From: Cryptococcus deneoformans JEC21
Lineage: Eukaryota; Basidiomycota; Tremellomycetes; Tremellales; Cryptococcaceae
NCBI RefSeq assembly: GCF_000091045.1
Contig: NC_006686.1
Location: forward strand, 530,001 to 582,500
DNA: 52,500 nucleotides
Reading direction: 5' to 3'
A program made the translations under genes and the position numbers. Below the pieces are notes generated by a model that did not search any database, had not been told where the DNA came from, and saw nothing but the letters and a program-made list of their open reading frames with translations. This document shows positions 1 through 10,462 of this stretch, piece after piece (within the stretch, counting starts at the first letter, position 1; each line of letters opens with the position of its first letter).

Positions 1-745
1 CTGTTCTCGTTGACGTACCCGACGCGGATCATCCAAGCGAGGTGGAGATGTCGGGCATGGGAGGGACATACGGGCGATTAGCCGATGATGATGAGGTGTG
101 TGCCCGTTACTCCTACAATATTATTAGGGGCCATTCGAACTTATGCTCGCTTGCACCAAATACTGCTCGACATTTTGGCACGCAGGGCTGGTTCCTCAAA
201 TGTACATGCTGGACATTATGCTGACCCATGTGAATTAGGACGACATATCTTCTCGTCCTGCTCAGCGGACCCGCAAATCATTCCATAAATCTTCCTCGTA
301 CACCACCAAAAGCAAAACTCTTCCTAGAATACCTCAACAACCAAAGTATGGCGACTTTTGTGACTCGTTCGGTTCCAAGTCTGGTAATAATGGAAACCAT
401 CATAGCCTTGCGCGACCCAACACGAATCCTTTTGGAGGGGATTGCCAGCCCTCTCCGCAAACGCCCTGCAACAGTACACATACAGCCTCTCCGTATTCGT
501 TGACATCTCCCCAATTTACCAGCTCTACATTCATCCATCCGGATACCTACGGCCAAAATAGCAGCTATGATCAAGGTCAGAGTAGTAAGGGAAAAGAGGG
601 GAACTCCCGGACAGCACGCCGGATGGACAACGCAGATGATTTGTTAAGTGGTGGAGATTTCAGCGGAATTGATTTTCCAGCAAGCTCTAGTAGGACGAGA
701 GACCCAGGTTCAAGTGTCCAAAGGGGTACCAATCCGTTTCGATGA
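1..745 (+). CDS. 3' end of an unidentified NPF-motif protein (5' truncated by window)
   Basis: I do not recognise this protein. The visible model is an exon to base 95 (frame starting at base 3), a 143 bp intron 96-238 (GTGTGT...ATTAG, with GCTGAC near the 3' end) and an exon 239-745 ending in TGA. The 143 bp intron is longer than most here, but alternative splits with a middle exon did not keep phase. The roughly 200 visible residues are low-complexity (Ser, Asn, Gln, Pro) and look disordered. Two Asn-Pro-Phe motifs occur: NPFG in the middle and NPFR as the last four residues. In other fungi NPF tripeptides bind EH domains of endocytic adaptors, so a trafficking role is possible, but that is inference from a short motif. 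An acidic DDDEDD stretch sits at the splice junction. Confidence 0.6.
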
Positions 746-955
746 GTTTGAATGAAGGGAGGCAGAGCGACAGGGAAAATGGTGATGTCGCTACAATGAT
801 TCTAACATACATCATTCTATTTGATTTTATTGTATCTGTAAGTTGTAACCATCAGAGATTCTCTGCCATGTATTCCTAGCTACGATGATTTGCATCAACA
901 AACTACAAACCAGGCATGATACAGCTCGAATATATACAGGATCGCCGCTGTGTAT

Positions 956-2700
956 TCAAAAGACTCCGCCACTCCACATATTGAAATTCCATGCGCCTTC
1001 TGCCTCAATTGCTTTCCCTTCACCTTGGATAATCATCTTCTCATTTTCTAGGATTTCGTATGTAACTTGACCAGGTACAAAAGGGACGGTCAAAAGGTTA
1101 AGCTTTTCACAGGAAAGATGACGTCGATGGAGATGAGGACCATTCCGAATTTGAAGCATGTAACGAGAAGAGGGTGAGGATGAGGGGATGATGATAAAAA
1201 GATTGATCAAGTCTTGTGCCTGTGCCCTCCAGTGTCAGCTTGGCGCCTCATAAGAAGCAGCAACCAGACCTACCCAGTCGGCATTCCGTGGTCTCCCTAC
1301 AGAATCTTCGGTTTCCATCACAGCTGGCTTTGTCCTGTACCATAGCACAAGCTTCACTTCATCTATACCTTCCACTTCTCCCTTTCCATCTCTCCACCTC
1401 TGCAAGAAGTATTTGCTTATCCATCTCAGACCCTCGTGGTCCATGCCTGAAGTCCATGAATCTGACCCAGGTTGGGCTCCCATAACTGGAAAGAGGTTGT
1501 GTGATTCCCCATAGTCATTCATGGAGATCAGTTGTACGATGGAGGGTGAGCGAGAATTGGGAAGTGAGAGAAGAGAGAGGAATCGAGAAGGCAAAAGAAG
1601 ATCGTCCGACCGGTCTGTAAAATATTTAGTTGGAACCTTCAGAAATGAGACTGCAAATAAACCCACAAATCCAGTTCCTATGCGAAGTGTCAGCATGAAC
1701 TCTCGAATAAGGTCCGCGGTTTACCTACTTGTTCCAGCCGAATTCTCCTTCAGTACCATAATGAGTAAAGAAGAGTGGAGATACCGCCGCCATGTACGGT
1801 ATCTTGCTCTCCAAAAACGGGCGGTCCTCTTCAAGATTAATGGTATGGTTACCCATAGGCCTAAAACATGTAAGAAAGAAAGCCGTTTACAGAACGCACA
1901 AAACTTACCAAGCATTGTTCCATGCAAATGCACCATCAACATAACTTTTCCCCAAGAAATCTTCTGGAGGCATAAAGAAAGCCGGCCAAAACGTCACTTC
2001 TTCTCCCAATCCCCTTTCTACAAGACGCAGAACATCTATCCAGCCATCGTCACCTAAAGAGTGCCCGGAGAATGTGCTCAGTAACACCTTCCCATCCCAT
2101 CTCATTTGCGAGTCTCGGCCAGAAGAAATAACTTTGATGATAAGTGTTGACAGTTCTGAAGGAGAGGGAGATAAAACATTCATGTCGAGAGACAAGAAGA
2201 GCTTGAGGGGTCGTGCATTGGATGGGGTGGGCCGTGACGAGAGGATATTGTAGGCTACTTGTGCCTGAGAGAGTTGCCATTCCTCTGGGCCTATATTTAA
2301 GGCCAAGCCGTCTCTATGGATAACTAGTGAGCTATGATTGCTTCTTGACATCCCACATGGTAACTTACAAGGAGGTGTCTTGGGCAAGACTAAAAACCCT
2401 TTCCCAATCTTCGGGCTGAAAAGGATATGTGTTCCCGAGCTATTGGCTGTCAGAATCTATGATGGCAGATCCATGGAAGAGAAAGCCCACCATAAAATGG
2501 CCTACAACTATTCGTTGCCCATTTGGATTAGGATACTCAGTTTCCTCATTTTGAACTCCAGTGTCAGAGGTTTTACTCATAGACTTCCCTTTCCCTTTCC
2601 CCAAGCGATACCATTGTGCTTTCAGAGCATGCATGATCAGTAAGAGAATCGGGAGAGCGATCAACGGACGAAGAAGCGGATGAATGATCACACGGCGCAT
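956..2700 (-). CDS. GH71 alpha-1,3-glucanase (mutanase-like), membrane-anchored
   Basis: Probable endo-alpha-1,3-glucanase of glycoside hydrolase family 71, acting on cell-wall alpha-1,3-glucan. Seven exons (2700-2491, 2439-2369, 2313-1909, 1860-1729, 1677-1667, 1614-1274, 1219-956) join to 477 residues in one frame. Family landmarks in order: VVGHFM and GNTYPF at the start of the domain, DGLALNIGPEEW, AWPMGNHTI, the Pro-Tyr-Met-Ala-Ala-Val-Ser-Pro block, a Trp-Asn-Lys-Asn-Trp turn, and VQLISMNDYGESHN. The N terminus has a hydrophobic segment (residues about 9-26) after basic residues and no obvious cleavage site, suggesting a signal anchor. An in-frame TAA just upstream fixes the start at 2700. 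Exon 5 is only 11 bp yet is needed to keep the conserved stretch. No carbohydrate-binding module is visible. The family assignment is firm; substrate is inferred from the family. Confidence 0.9.
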
Positions 2701-4857
2701 ATACCTTTATTGAGGTTAATGTGGAGTGATGACCGTGATTTAACCGTAGGGCTATTGGTCCTCTCCATCCACTTGTAGGCTTCAATGCTCGGTCTCTCGG
2801 ACGTCCCGCTGAGAGCCTTTTTTGCGACCGTATGCTCGAGCCTCAAAGCTGAATGTGCCTCACAATACTTAAATTATTATTTTGACCATTCGCATTCTTT
2901 TCGTTGTTGTTGTCATCGTCGCGTTGGCACGTGGAAATCGCCGAACGATCAGATAAAACGATACGTACTCCTACGAACTTTTGATTCCGCTAACGAAAGA
3001 AGCAGCAACGTCGATGTCCGTCTTACATCTCACATATTCCATGCCTACATCATGGTATACAGTACAATATAGCTACCAATAGCCAAAAGTCGAGACCTTG
3101 CCAACGGAACAACGAACTAAATTGTTTTAAAAGAAAAAACGAAACAGATTTCGACCTTCAATCATCTGGTCCTCTACACAAACTCAAGGACAACTCGAAC
3201 GTCGGACGTCGGACGACAGCGGCGTTGTTCAGACGCACAGTCCTCTCTTAGTTCCTCTCTATTGAGGATATACAGTTTCATCCCCAAAACCGTTTTCTGG
3301 TCAAAACGATGAGGATCAGTTCAACAAGCTATTACGTCTTCTTTTAATCGTTCCTTCATTGCCCATTATACTTCCCAGCATTCGGTCATCCGCCATTTGG
3401 GCCTCAGTAACAGTTATGTAGCCTGTGACTCGCAGGTCGCAATACAGTTCAGCAAACGGCAAAATCCAATTGACAAAGAACAGACAATACAATACCACGT
3501 TTCCGCTGGCTGTTTCCCCTACAAAGACACATAGAATCTCCATCAGTCTGCCGTATTCATCAGTTGTAGTTCTCATCACTACTTGTCTCGGTTATCCCCC
3601 ACTTCAGGACTTTAGGCTCTATGGAGCATTGAAGAAGCTACAACTTCCTATTCCCCGCTTCCCCGAATCGACATCCGGACGCTCGATATTGCATAGTAAA
3701 CAACAGAAAAGTTATATCACTATCATAATTATGTAGGTCCTGGGAACGTGCGGTGGCATCTTCACTCACAATTTGTGGGCGCAGAGACTTTCAGATTCCA
3801 AGGCGGTCGTGGAGCGTCAATGGGCACTGGCCAGGCAGAGCAACAACCAACCTTCTACTTTCTTTTCCATCAACCATCAAATTTGAATTCAAGACGGTTT
3901 CACAACCACCTTACCTCGTGTTTTTGTGCAGTGTGTCTCTCTGCCGTTGTTATCTCATCCCACAACACACAGGCACAGTACTTCACAGAGAACTACTAAT
4001 TAGCTCGCCCTCGCTTATTCTAGGTGGGGTGTACCAGAGAAAGTGGGGTGTAGCTCCGCAATCTGGGATCATGATTTAAGTGTGGCGGATCGATAATAGT
4101 AATGTCGACACTATCGCTATCTCAAAGCACCTCTTCGCATATGGAATAGGGACGATGGGTGTCCTTGAGGCCCCCCAGTGGAATTAGCGTTGGACAATGG
4201 AGTGAGGAAATGGATGGAATGTGGAATGTGAGATGGCAAATGGTGAGTGAACAATAGACATTGGGGCCTAGCATATAAGGCGGAAAAATCAAAGGAAACC
4301 TCCAGGCAGAAATAAGGTAGCGTATCAACATCATATCCGCATACTCATCGGACACATCGCATAGCATCAAGAGTATGGTATATTAAACTATGTGATCTCT
4401 CATGTTAATCACTTGAGAGGGACATCTATCGTGCGACAGCAAGCTAATACTTTTTAGCACAGAGAAGGAAGCATCAATAATCAGCGGCTCGCATGATGAA
4501 GCACTTGGGGAGATAGTCCATCAGGGAGTGATCGGTTGATGGCATTATGTCTTGTTTCGCAACCCCGCCTTTGCCGATCTGTACCTGACTAAAGCCATGC
4601 ATCTCTTCTCTCGGCGCGTTTCGAAGACAATAGCCTGTGCCATGTCCCAATTTCTTCCCTCTCTCCGAGCTCCGACCGCCTTTTGCGCCCTCGACACTTT
4701 CCCGGGCTGCTCGTCCTCACGCTCTGGGGAGACACACATCAGAAAGATCGCTGCGAACATCATGCACCGGATACTGGGTATTGGCATTCGGGATTGGGGA
4801 GTGGGTACAAGATAGTCTAGTCACCCCGGTCAGTCACTTGTGAGCTGCAGGAAAGAG

Positions 4858-4863
4858 TATAAA
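4858..4863 (+). promoter_or_regulatory. TATA box of the bHLH gene
   Basis: TATAAA within GAGTATAAACG lies about 40-60 bp before a pyrimidine-rich leader and 475 bp before the start codon, spanning the probable 5'-UTR intron. Confidence 0.4.
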
Positions 4864-5127
4864 CGCCCTGGGTCCTCATACGATTCCTTTTCTCTTTCAG
4901 GTTTCGTATCTCACATTACCATCAAGTTGTTCGTTTGCCACCCTCAACTCTGTATCACAACTCATTCCATTCCTGCTTAGTCGGATCCCATATTTGTAGA
5001 CTGATCCTCATCTCCCAGCCACTCAACATCCATCTGTAGACCAACAGTGCACAGTGCAGACCTTGCATCTTTCACCAGCTACTCATTTCCTGTGACTACA
5101 GAGTAAAGAGGTACACCAGCCATCAAT

Positions 5128-5304
5128 GTGAGTCAGCGAAGCGTGTGGCAGTATTTTTTGTTCCCTTTTCATTGTTTGCCGGCGTCAGTCGGAAGGAGCA
5201 CAGACGCCGAGAAACACGAGACACACAATCTCCCCACCTCCTTTAGCTCCCTTCATCCCCCACCGCTAACTATCCTCTGAGATACTGATGCTGCTTTTCC
5301 CCAG
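5128..5304 (+). other. probable 5'-UTR intron of the bHLH gene
   Basis: A donor GTGAGT at 5128 and an acceptor TTTTCCCCAG ending at 5304 lie between the TATA-proximal leader and the chosen ATG at 5334. No long open frame connects across it, so it is placed in the untranslated leader. An ATG overlaps the donor at 5126-5128 and would be destroyed by splicing. Confidence 0.45.
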
Positions 5305-5333
5305 ACTTTTATAGCTCCGCTACTTTCTATGTC

Positions 5334-6821
5334 ATGCCCAACATTGATTTCAATTTGAAGACCCACGACAACGCCTTCGAAAACGACGACGTCTTTGACT
5401 CTTCCTTTTCCTGTAAGTCTGTCTCCGGCCGTTCGGCAGCTGAAGCTGACCAGACTAGTCATGAACATTGATACCAGTATGGATTACTACCTCGCCAGCC
5501 CCCCTGAAGGTGCCAAGTCTCCAGGGACCAGTGGAAACCAACCCCATGAAGGTGCCAAAGAACGTGAATTCTTTGCAACTGTGTATAATTTGAATAAGCT
5601 GACAATTGCAAAGCCTCGGATGACCGCTTTTCGTTGTCCCCACTGACAATGAACGATCAAGCCATGCAGCCTCTTGACATTTCCAATACGGTTTATTCTT
5701 ATCCACCGTACGCTCTTACATACCAGCATCAACAGGCTATTGGCATCACAGGTGCGAATATTGGATCACATCACCCTGTTATTTACCAGCCTTATCGTCC
5801 TGGCACCAGCGGTGACTTTACAAAGCGTCCCCTTCGCTCACCCGAATCACCGTCTCTCTCATCATCTCCACACGGTTCGATTGAGTCCAGTCGTCTGTCT
5901 TTTAGCGCTCCTAACGCTGCTTCTCCTTCTCTTGTATCTCCCGGCAGCCTGTCTGGTAGCATACCTGATCCTTCGCCCACTCATTCTTATGCAGGTTATC
6001 ACGCTCCGTTTTATTCAAGCGCGCCATCGGTGGGTATGCCGGGCACGGGTATGAGCAGGGGTAATATCTCCCCTACCGGTCCAGGTTTGAGTATGGTGGC
6101 AGGTTTCCCGTATCCAACTTCGATGGTGTCCCAACAACAGGGATCAGAAACTGGACCTATGCGGAGCCAACGAAGCCGCACGAGGGGGAAGAAGGTGAAG
6201 GAAGAAGACGTAGATGATGATGACGACGACCATAGCTCGAAGGGCCTAGGATTAACCAAGTAAGTAATATGGTTAAGTGTACAAGCATTTAACTGACTCG
6301 ACTTAGTGAGCATGAAGATCGAGTGCCAGTCTCTAATAAACGAGAAGACGTCCGTAGAGCTAGAATCGAAAGCGAGCAGGTGAGCTGGTAGGCAGTGCGC
6401 GAAGCGTTGCTTTCAATCCTGCCTGTCCCTCTTGTGAACTGTGCTGATATGGTCAAATAGCGTAGACGAGACGAACTCCGCGAAGGCTTTAAAAGGCTTA
6501 AAGACGCGTTACCAATAACTAATCAAAGATCATCAAAGTCCAGCTTGCTCGATCGTTGTGAGTTCAAATAAAGACAGGATGAACAATAATCTGACGGAAA
6601 TCAGCTGTAGCCCACATTCAGGCAATCGAGGGCGCTAATCGATATCTTCTTGCACAACTTGAAGAACAGCAAAAGGAGTGTGCGAAACTCCGGGAGTAAG
6701 CTTTAGTATACAAATTTTAGGGAGCATTACTGATGTCTGGCAACTAGAATTTTACATGGCGAGGTCATGCAGAGAAACGTTTCCGATAGCCCTGATCAAC
6801 CTGGTCAGAGGCACCATTAAG
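5334..6821 (+). CDS. basic helix-loop-helix transcription factor
   Basis: DNA-binding regulator with a C-terminal bHLH domain. Coding exons 5334-5412, 5459-5563, 5614-6259, 6307-6379, 6461-6557, 6605-6695 and 6749-6821 join to 387 residues. The basic region reads RRARIESEQRRRDELREGF (about residues 295-313), with the Glu-x-x-Arg-Arg core that contacts E-box DNA. Helix 1, a loop containing NQRSSKSS, and helix 2 (LLDRSVAHIQAIEGANRYL) follow, and the chain ends about 35 residues later, leaving room for only a short coiled-coil-like extension. Residues 35-280 are Ser/Pro/Gly-rich and probably disordered. An acidic run (VKEEDVDDDDDDH) precedes the domain. The bHLH domain is split across three introns. 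The target genes cannot be read from sequence; CACGTG sites occur elsewhere in the window (13679 and 40681). An untranslated first exon and intron probably lie upstream. Confidence 0.9.
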
Positions 6822-7260
6822 AAGCCTTTGCATTTGACCCTGTTATCGTAATTGATTGAGAGCTTTCTCAATCCGCATGATGAATGGAAAATGTGAGTCA
6901 GCCGTAATGCTTGTAAAACATGAGCATGGACTAACGAGAAATGGCAAATTTTCTAGCTTTCTTTCCCATATTCATTGACTCCTTATCGGTCGCTTTACCT
7001 ATCACAACAATCGTATTTCTCGTTTCGTGCTGCAAGTTCAAATGCCAGCCTCGCTTCACTTCTATGGCTTGGTTTTCAGTCCTTTGATCAAGATTCTATC
7101 ACTGTACAACATCACTTCCATCCAGGGTACACACTACCTAGAATGTGTATAACTTCTCCTGCATCCACGGCCGGCTCTCCTCATGTTCAACTCCGCGACG
7201 ATCGCTACTAGTCCATATACGCTGTACTTTCAACAAATCCAACGATTCAGTCCAATTGAC

Positions 7261-7332
7261 GAGCCATTCCGCAATTTACGAACCCATTCCACGACTTACG
7301 AGCCCATTCCACGACTTACGAACTCACGACAG
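7261..7332 (+). repeat. tandem repeat, about 3.5 units of 20 bp
   Basis: Units begin at 7261, 7280 and 7300 and share the core CCATTCCACGACTTACGA; the first unit carries two or three mismatches and a fourth is truncated after about 13 bases. It does not lie in a recognised coding exon. Confidence 0.75.
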
Positions 7333-7526
7333 GTTTTTTGCGGCTCAAGCATGTTTCTTCCGTTTTCTTAATGGTTCTGGTTTGGTCATTTCTCCGTGTG
7401 TATCATACAGTACACCCCCCTTGGCTTTTCTCTTCAACGACTGTACACACCAAATCTTATGTCAAGATCGCAACCCTGACAGGAGCAGGGTGTTTACTTC
7501 ACTTTTTCTTGTTTCAAGAGCGGTCG

Positions 7527-7860
7527 ATGGATTTTGACTTTACCGACGCAAACTTGGAGATAACGCTTTGCCTCATTCTAATGATGAAAAGGTTAACGCT
7601 GCTTTGGCTTACCCTCAACAGGCTGCCATTGGATCTCCGTTATCATCTTTATTCAGTAACCCTAATCCCATGCTCATCCCCAAGCTTCAACTTGAGTACA
7701 AGGGATGTGAGTGAATAGGGGGACTGTTGAACCGTTCCTGGCAGTAGCGCTTCTTGCCTTTCCATTTGCGCAAAGTGCGGTCATTTGGTGAAGAGTTGCG
7801 TGGTAGCTTTAAAGAGGTACTTGGACTGCCTTCGGGAAATGCGCCAGGGACGATAAGATG
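7527..7860 (+). pseudogene. coding-like patch, possibly a decayed or mis-split small gene
   Basis: Three short stretches look protein-like but do not join in one frame. Frame A opens with ATG at 7527 (MDFDFTDANL). Frame B runs from 7559 to a stop at 7712-7714 and encodes a hydrophilic, Pro/Asn-rich stretch including AAIGSPLSSLFSNPNPM. After a possible GTGAGT donor at 7707, a third stretch (about 7746-7856) encodes a Cys-rich segment with CAKCGHLVKSC. Moving from A to B needs a one-base shift, and the third stretch is out of phase with the obvious acceptors (7738-7747). It may be a pseudogene, a frameshifted small gene, or chance. I recognise no family. Confidence 0.25.
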
Positions 7861-8440
7861 ATGGCTGTTTATGGGTGTAAATATGTTGACGGCCTCTGTC
7901 CCCTGTATTTGATTCCTCGTACTTTGCCGTAAAAGATTTCTGAATAGGTTTAGTTCTAGCTATCGAATTGTGTACCTCTCAAGTCATTTCCTTTTCCTCC
8001 TGACGCTACCTGGCTTGTGTACTACAATAACACTGTAACGGCATTGCAATAGCATTGTATATACGCTACCCTCATTCTTACACTTATATCTCTCGTGATT
8101 CCGTTTTGCTTCAGCTTTCACTAGACGGAAGTCGGTAAATGGGTTGGCTTTTCTTGTTGGGAAAATGGACTGATGAGTCTCGAGGGAACTGGATAAGGTT
8201 ATGAACGGTTATGATTTTTATGAATAATTACCTCATTGTACTAAGCATTGGACCCCGATCAAGGTCATATCAGGAACGAGGTGGCGGTAATGTGACAAGC
8301 TAGACCAAACTTTTGAGTAATGATGCATGGTACAATAACAACGCAAAATATCTGATAGACTGGTTCTATTTGGTAGCACTGTGTTCCTCTAACAAAGTCT
8401 TTCAGGTCGGTATTGGGCCGCAATAAATGTCATTGATCCA

Positions 8441-8471
<31 letters not shown>

Positions 8472-8480
8472 CAAACGCCA

Positions 8481-8951
8481 TCAGCTCCATTCTTCAATAC
8501 GTTCGAGATAAACAACGTCACCCACAAAATCAACAAACAGATCCAAGCAAACCATGTCCTCGTCGTCAACAGTGTAACCCCTGACCAGGACGGAGAACTT
8601 GGCCTTGGGAATTTCCTGTGGAAGCTCAACGGTCTCGGTAACAGTATAAGGACCAGGCTGAACAGGACACTGGACAGACGCGTTCGCATGACGGCTAACG
8701 AGTTGAGTCAAAGATATTAGACATAAGCGGCAACTAGAGGCATAGACATAAACAAGGCTTACGCTTCGTCACAAACGTCAAATTCCTTCTGCAACAGCTT
8801 GATTAGACCAAGCTTAACGGTGACGTCAACATAGGCGCCTTCCTATATCAGCGCGAGTCAGCACCTTGAAGCCCAGTTGTCCGCGCATTATGCTCAGTTT
8901 GATATGATAACACGAACCTCAATAGTCTCGAGGACATCACCTTCGACGGTG

Positions 8952-8986
<35 letters not shown>

Positions 8987-9314
8987 GTGGACCTTGATTG
9001 ACTTGAGTTGGCTATGCATAGCGTCAGACCGTCATGACACGTCGAGGATTAAAGGAAGAGACGGAGCGTACATCGCGTCAGTGGCCAATCCTGCAACCAG
9101 CAATGATCAGCCTGCTTTCTATCCGAGTCGAAGGGGACGACATACCACAGTCAACATAGCTCCAAGAGTTCTCAGTCCTGACGGGTCCATCGCCGGTGGC
9201 AAGGGCGCCACGTCCACCGCCGACCAGCTGGCCGGCCCAGGAGAGGGCTTCGCCAGCGAGGCTTGCTGTCACTGTTGTGGCGATGAAGGGAATGAGGAAC
9301 GGGGCTAGCTTCAT
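8481..9314 (-). CDS. NPC2: NPC2-like ML-domain sterol/phospholipid transfer protein
   Basis: Secreted or vacuolar lipid-binding protein of the ML (MD-2-related lipid recognition) family, annotated in fungi as phosphatidylglycerol/phosphatidylinositol transfer protein; it carries sterols or phospholipids in the vacuole lumen. Exons 9314-9146, 9090-9072, 9011-8918, 8842-8763 and 8694-8481 give 191 residues, close to the usual fungal length. A signal peptide covers about residues 1-20. The ML domain follows: WSYVDCG (first Cys), VHPDPPVPGK, the Glu-Gly-Ala-Tyr-Val strand, DVCDEA, VQCPV, GPYTV, and a terminal stretch with CLDLFVDF. All expected disulfide cysteines are present. Exon 2 is only 19 bp. 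A longer in-frame N terminus (Met at 9386) exists, but 9314 gives the cleaner signal peptide. The gene is divergent from the dehydratase-like gene, 221 bp apart, so the two probably share a promoter. Confidence 0.92.
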
Positions 9315-9535
9315 TATGAAAAGAGTATGGAGAGTGGGCGGTAACTGGGAGAGATAGAATGCGATAGCCAGCACAACACGATTCATCAGATCGGGATCTC
9401 ATTATTGTCATGTTGCCCGATCGGGAAACGCGGAGATGTCCGCTGGGCAGCTCTTCTCGAATAAAGTGCTCAGCGGACATCCGTCGATGCGCCATGCACA
9501 AGAAGGATATGCAGGCATGCTGCAGAACAACGAGG
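9315..9535. promoter_or_regulatory. shared divergent promoter, NPC2 / dehydratase-like
   Basis: A 221 bp gap separates the two start codons. No TATA box was seen. An inverted pair of GCTCAGCGGACATCC-like and GGATGTCC-like sequences is not evident, so no specific operator is claimed. Confidence 0.4.
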
Positions 9536-10257
9536 ATGGCACGACCAACAGCTGGAAATCTGCAGGCGACAAGGACTCTCAGGCATTTGTATAGACCAGG
9601 AGTGGCCAGTCAGAGTTGCTATGGAGCAAGATACCAGTCGACCCCTTCACCACCACGCCGTCCTTCCCCCTACCGACTTTTACAACCCCACGCCTTTCTC
9701 GCTGAATTCGCCCCATTGCATGTCAATGGGTGGAGAGTAGATGCGTTACAGAGTGCAGAGAAGCTCCTGGAAGCGGATAAAGTGGAAGAAGTTCTGGATG
9801 GTGCTGAAACTGTGGAGAAAAGTGGTGATCTGCAAGGGAGACGACTTGTGCGGGTGTTCGAATTAGGAGAAGGAAAAGAAGGCTGGAGGAAGCTGATCAA
9901 GTTTGTTGGACATGTGGGGCAGGTGGTGGAGGACCAGGACGTGCGTTACGCCGCCTTGCACGCCTCCAATAGCTGACACTCTCGGGACAGCATCACCCAA
10001 CGATACACATCTCCCCGTTGTCAGATTACAATCCTCCTTCTCCTTCACTTCTCTCCTTACAGACTCAATCGCAGTCTCAAACCGGTTATATTGTCGAGCT
10101 CTCCACCCATACTCATACTCCTCTACCTCCATACCCTTTGCCCTCAAAAGGCAGTAAGATGAAACCGGGTGTGACAGGCAAAGATATCAAGCTAGCGCAG
10201 AAGGTGGAAGAGGTATATGAGGAAGTCATCGGGAGGGTTGAAGTGAAGAAGGAATAG
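9536..10257 (+). CDS. mitochondrial pterin-4a-carbinolamine dehydratase-like protein
   Basis: Resembles 4a-hydroxytetrahydrobiopterin dehydratase (PCD/DCoH fold). Two exons, 9536-9940 and 9991-10257, joined by a GTGCGT...ACAG intron, give 223 residues. Residues 1-45 are Arg/Ser-rich without acidic residues, typical of a mitochondrial presequence. The domain shows NGWRVD, an Arg-Val-Phe-Glu strand, GWRKLIKFVGHVGQVVEDQD, then the signature HHPTIHI directly after the intron and the closing VELSTHT and a Gly-Val-Thr-Gly-Lys-Asp helix start. Two insertions are unusual: about 30 residues after NGWRVD, and a Ser/Gln-rich loop (about residues 146-165) between the signature and the next strand. Several Met codons lie upstream in frame; 9536 was chosen because it starts the presequence-like segment. 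Fungi that do not make biopterin still carry such proteins, so the physiological reaction is uncertain. Confidence 0.75.
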
Positions 10258-10462
10258 AGAAACTTTGACGAGAGTGAGAGAGCAGCTGCAAATCAATGTC
10301 AGACGTCGGTGACAGACGCAAACGTGAATGGGGAGATCGCGCAGCTTGTGTTAAGTGATCGTCGCCCAGTTCCTGGACAGAGCAGGATGGGAAACATGCA
10401 CATGCAAAGACGCGAACACAGCTTGCATTCTTGACCTGAAACTAAAGGTATATACTGCTACG

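Larger units (their letters stand above)
2701..5333. promoter_or_regulatory. 2.6 kb divergent intergenic region, GH71 / bHLH
   Basis: No convincing coding exon was found on either strand; open frames here are short and lack family matches or good splice structure. The region separates two divergently transcribed genes and is the longest gap in the window. On the bHLH side it holds a TATAAA box at 4858-4863, a probable 5' UTR from about 4900, and a probable 5'-UTR intron 5128-5304 (GTGAGT...CCCCAG). The stretch 3840-3960 is rich in C, T and A and resembles a leader, so a non-coding transcript is possible but unproven. Confidence 0.5.
6822..8480. other. 1.7 kb intergenic region between bHLH and NPC2 3' ends
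   Basis: Two convergent genes end on either side. Inside are a 20 bp tandem repeat (7261-7332) and a coding-like patch (7527-7860), described separately. The rest, including AT-rich stretches around 8040-8090 and 8200-8400, shows no gene I can support. Confidence 0.4.

Noticed and set aside
97..127. 31-32 bp intron with a middle exon near 128-201 in the first gene
   Set aside because: The intron would be shorter than any other in the window and the following junction breaks phase.
1235..1237. In-frame TGA that seems to end the GH71 gene early
   Set aside because: A GTAGGT donor at 1273 and GGCACAG acceptor at 1220 remove it and join RPRNADW to AQDLINLF, matching the family's C-terminal beta domain.
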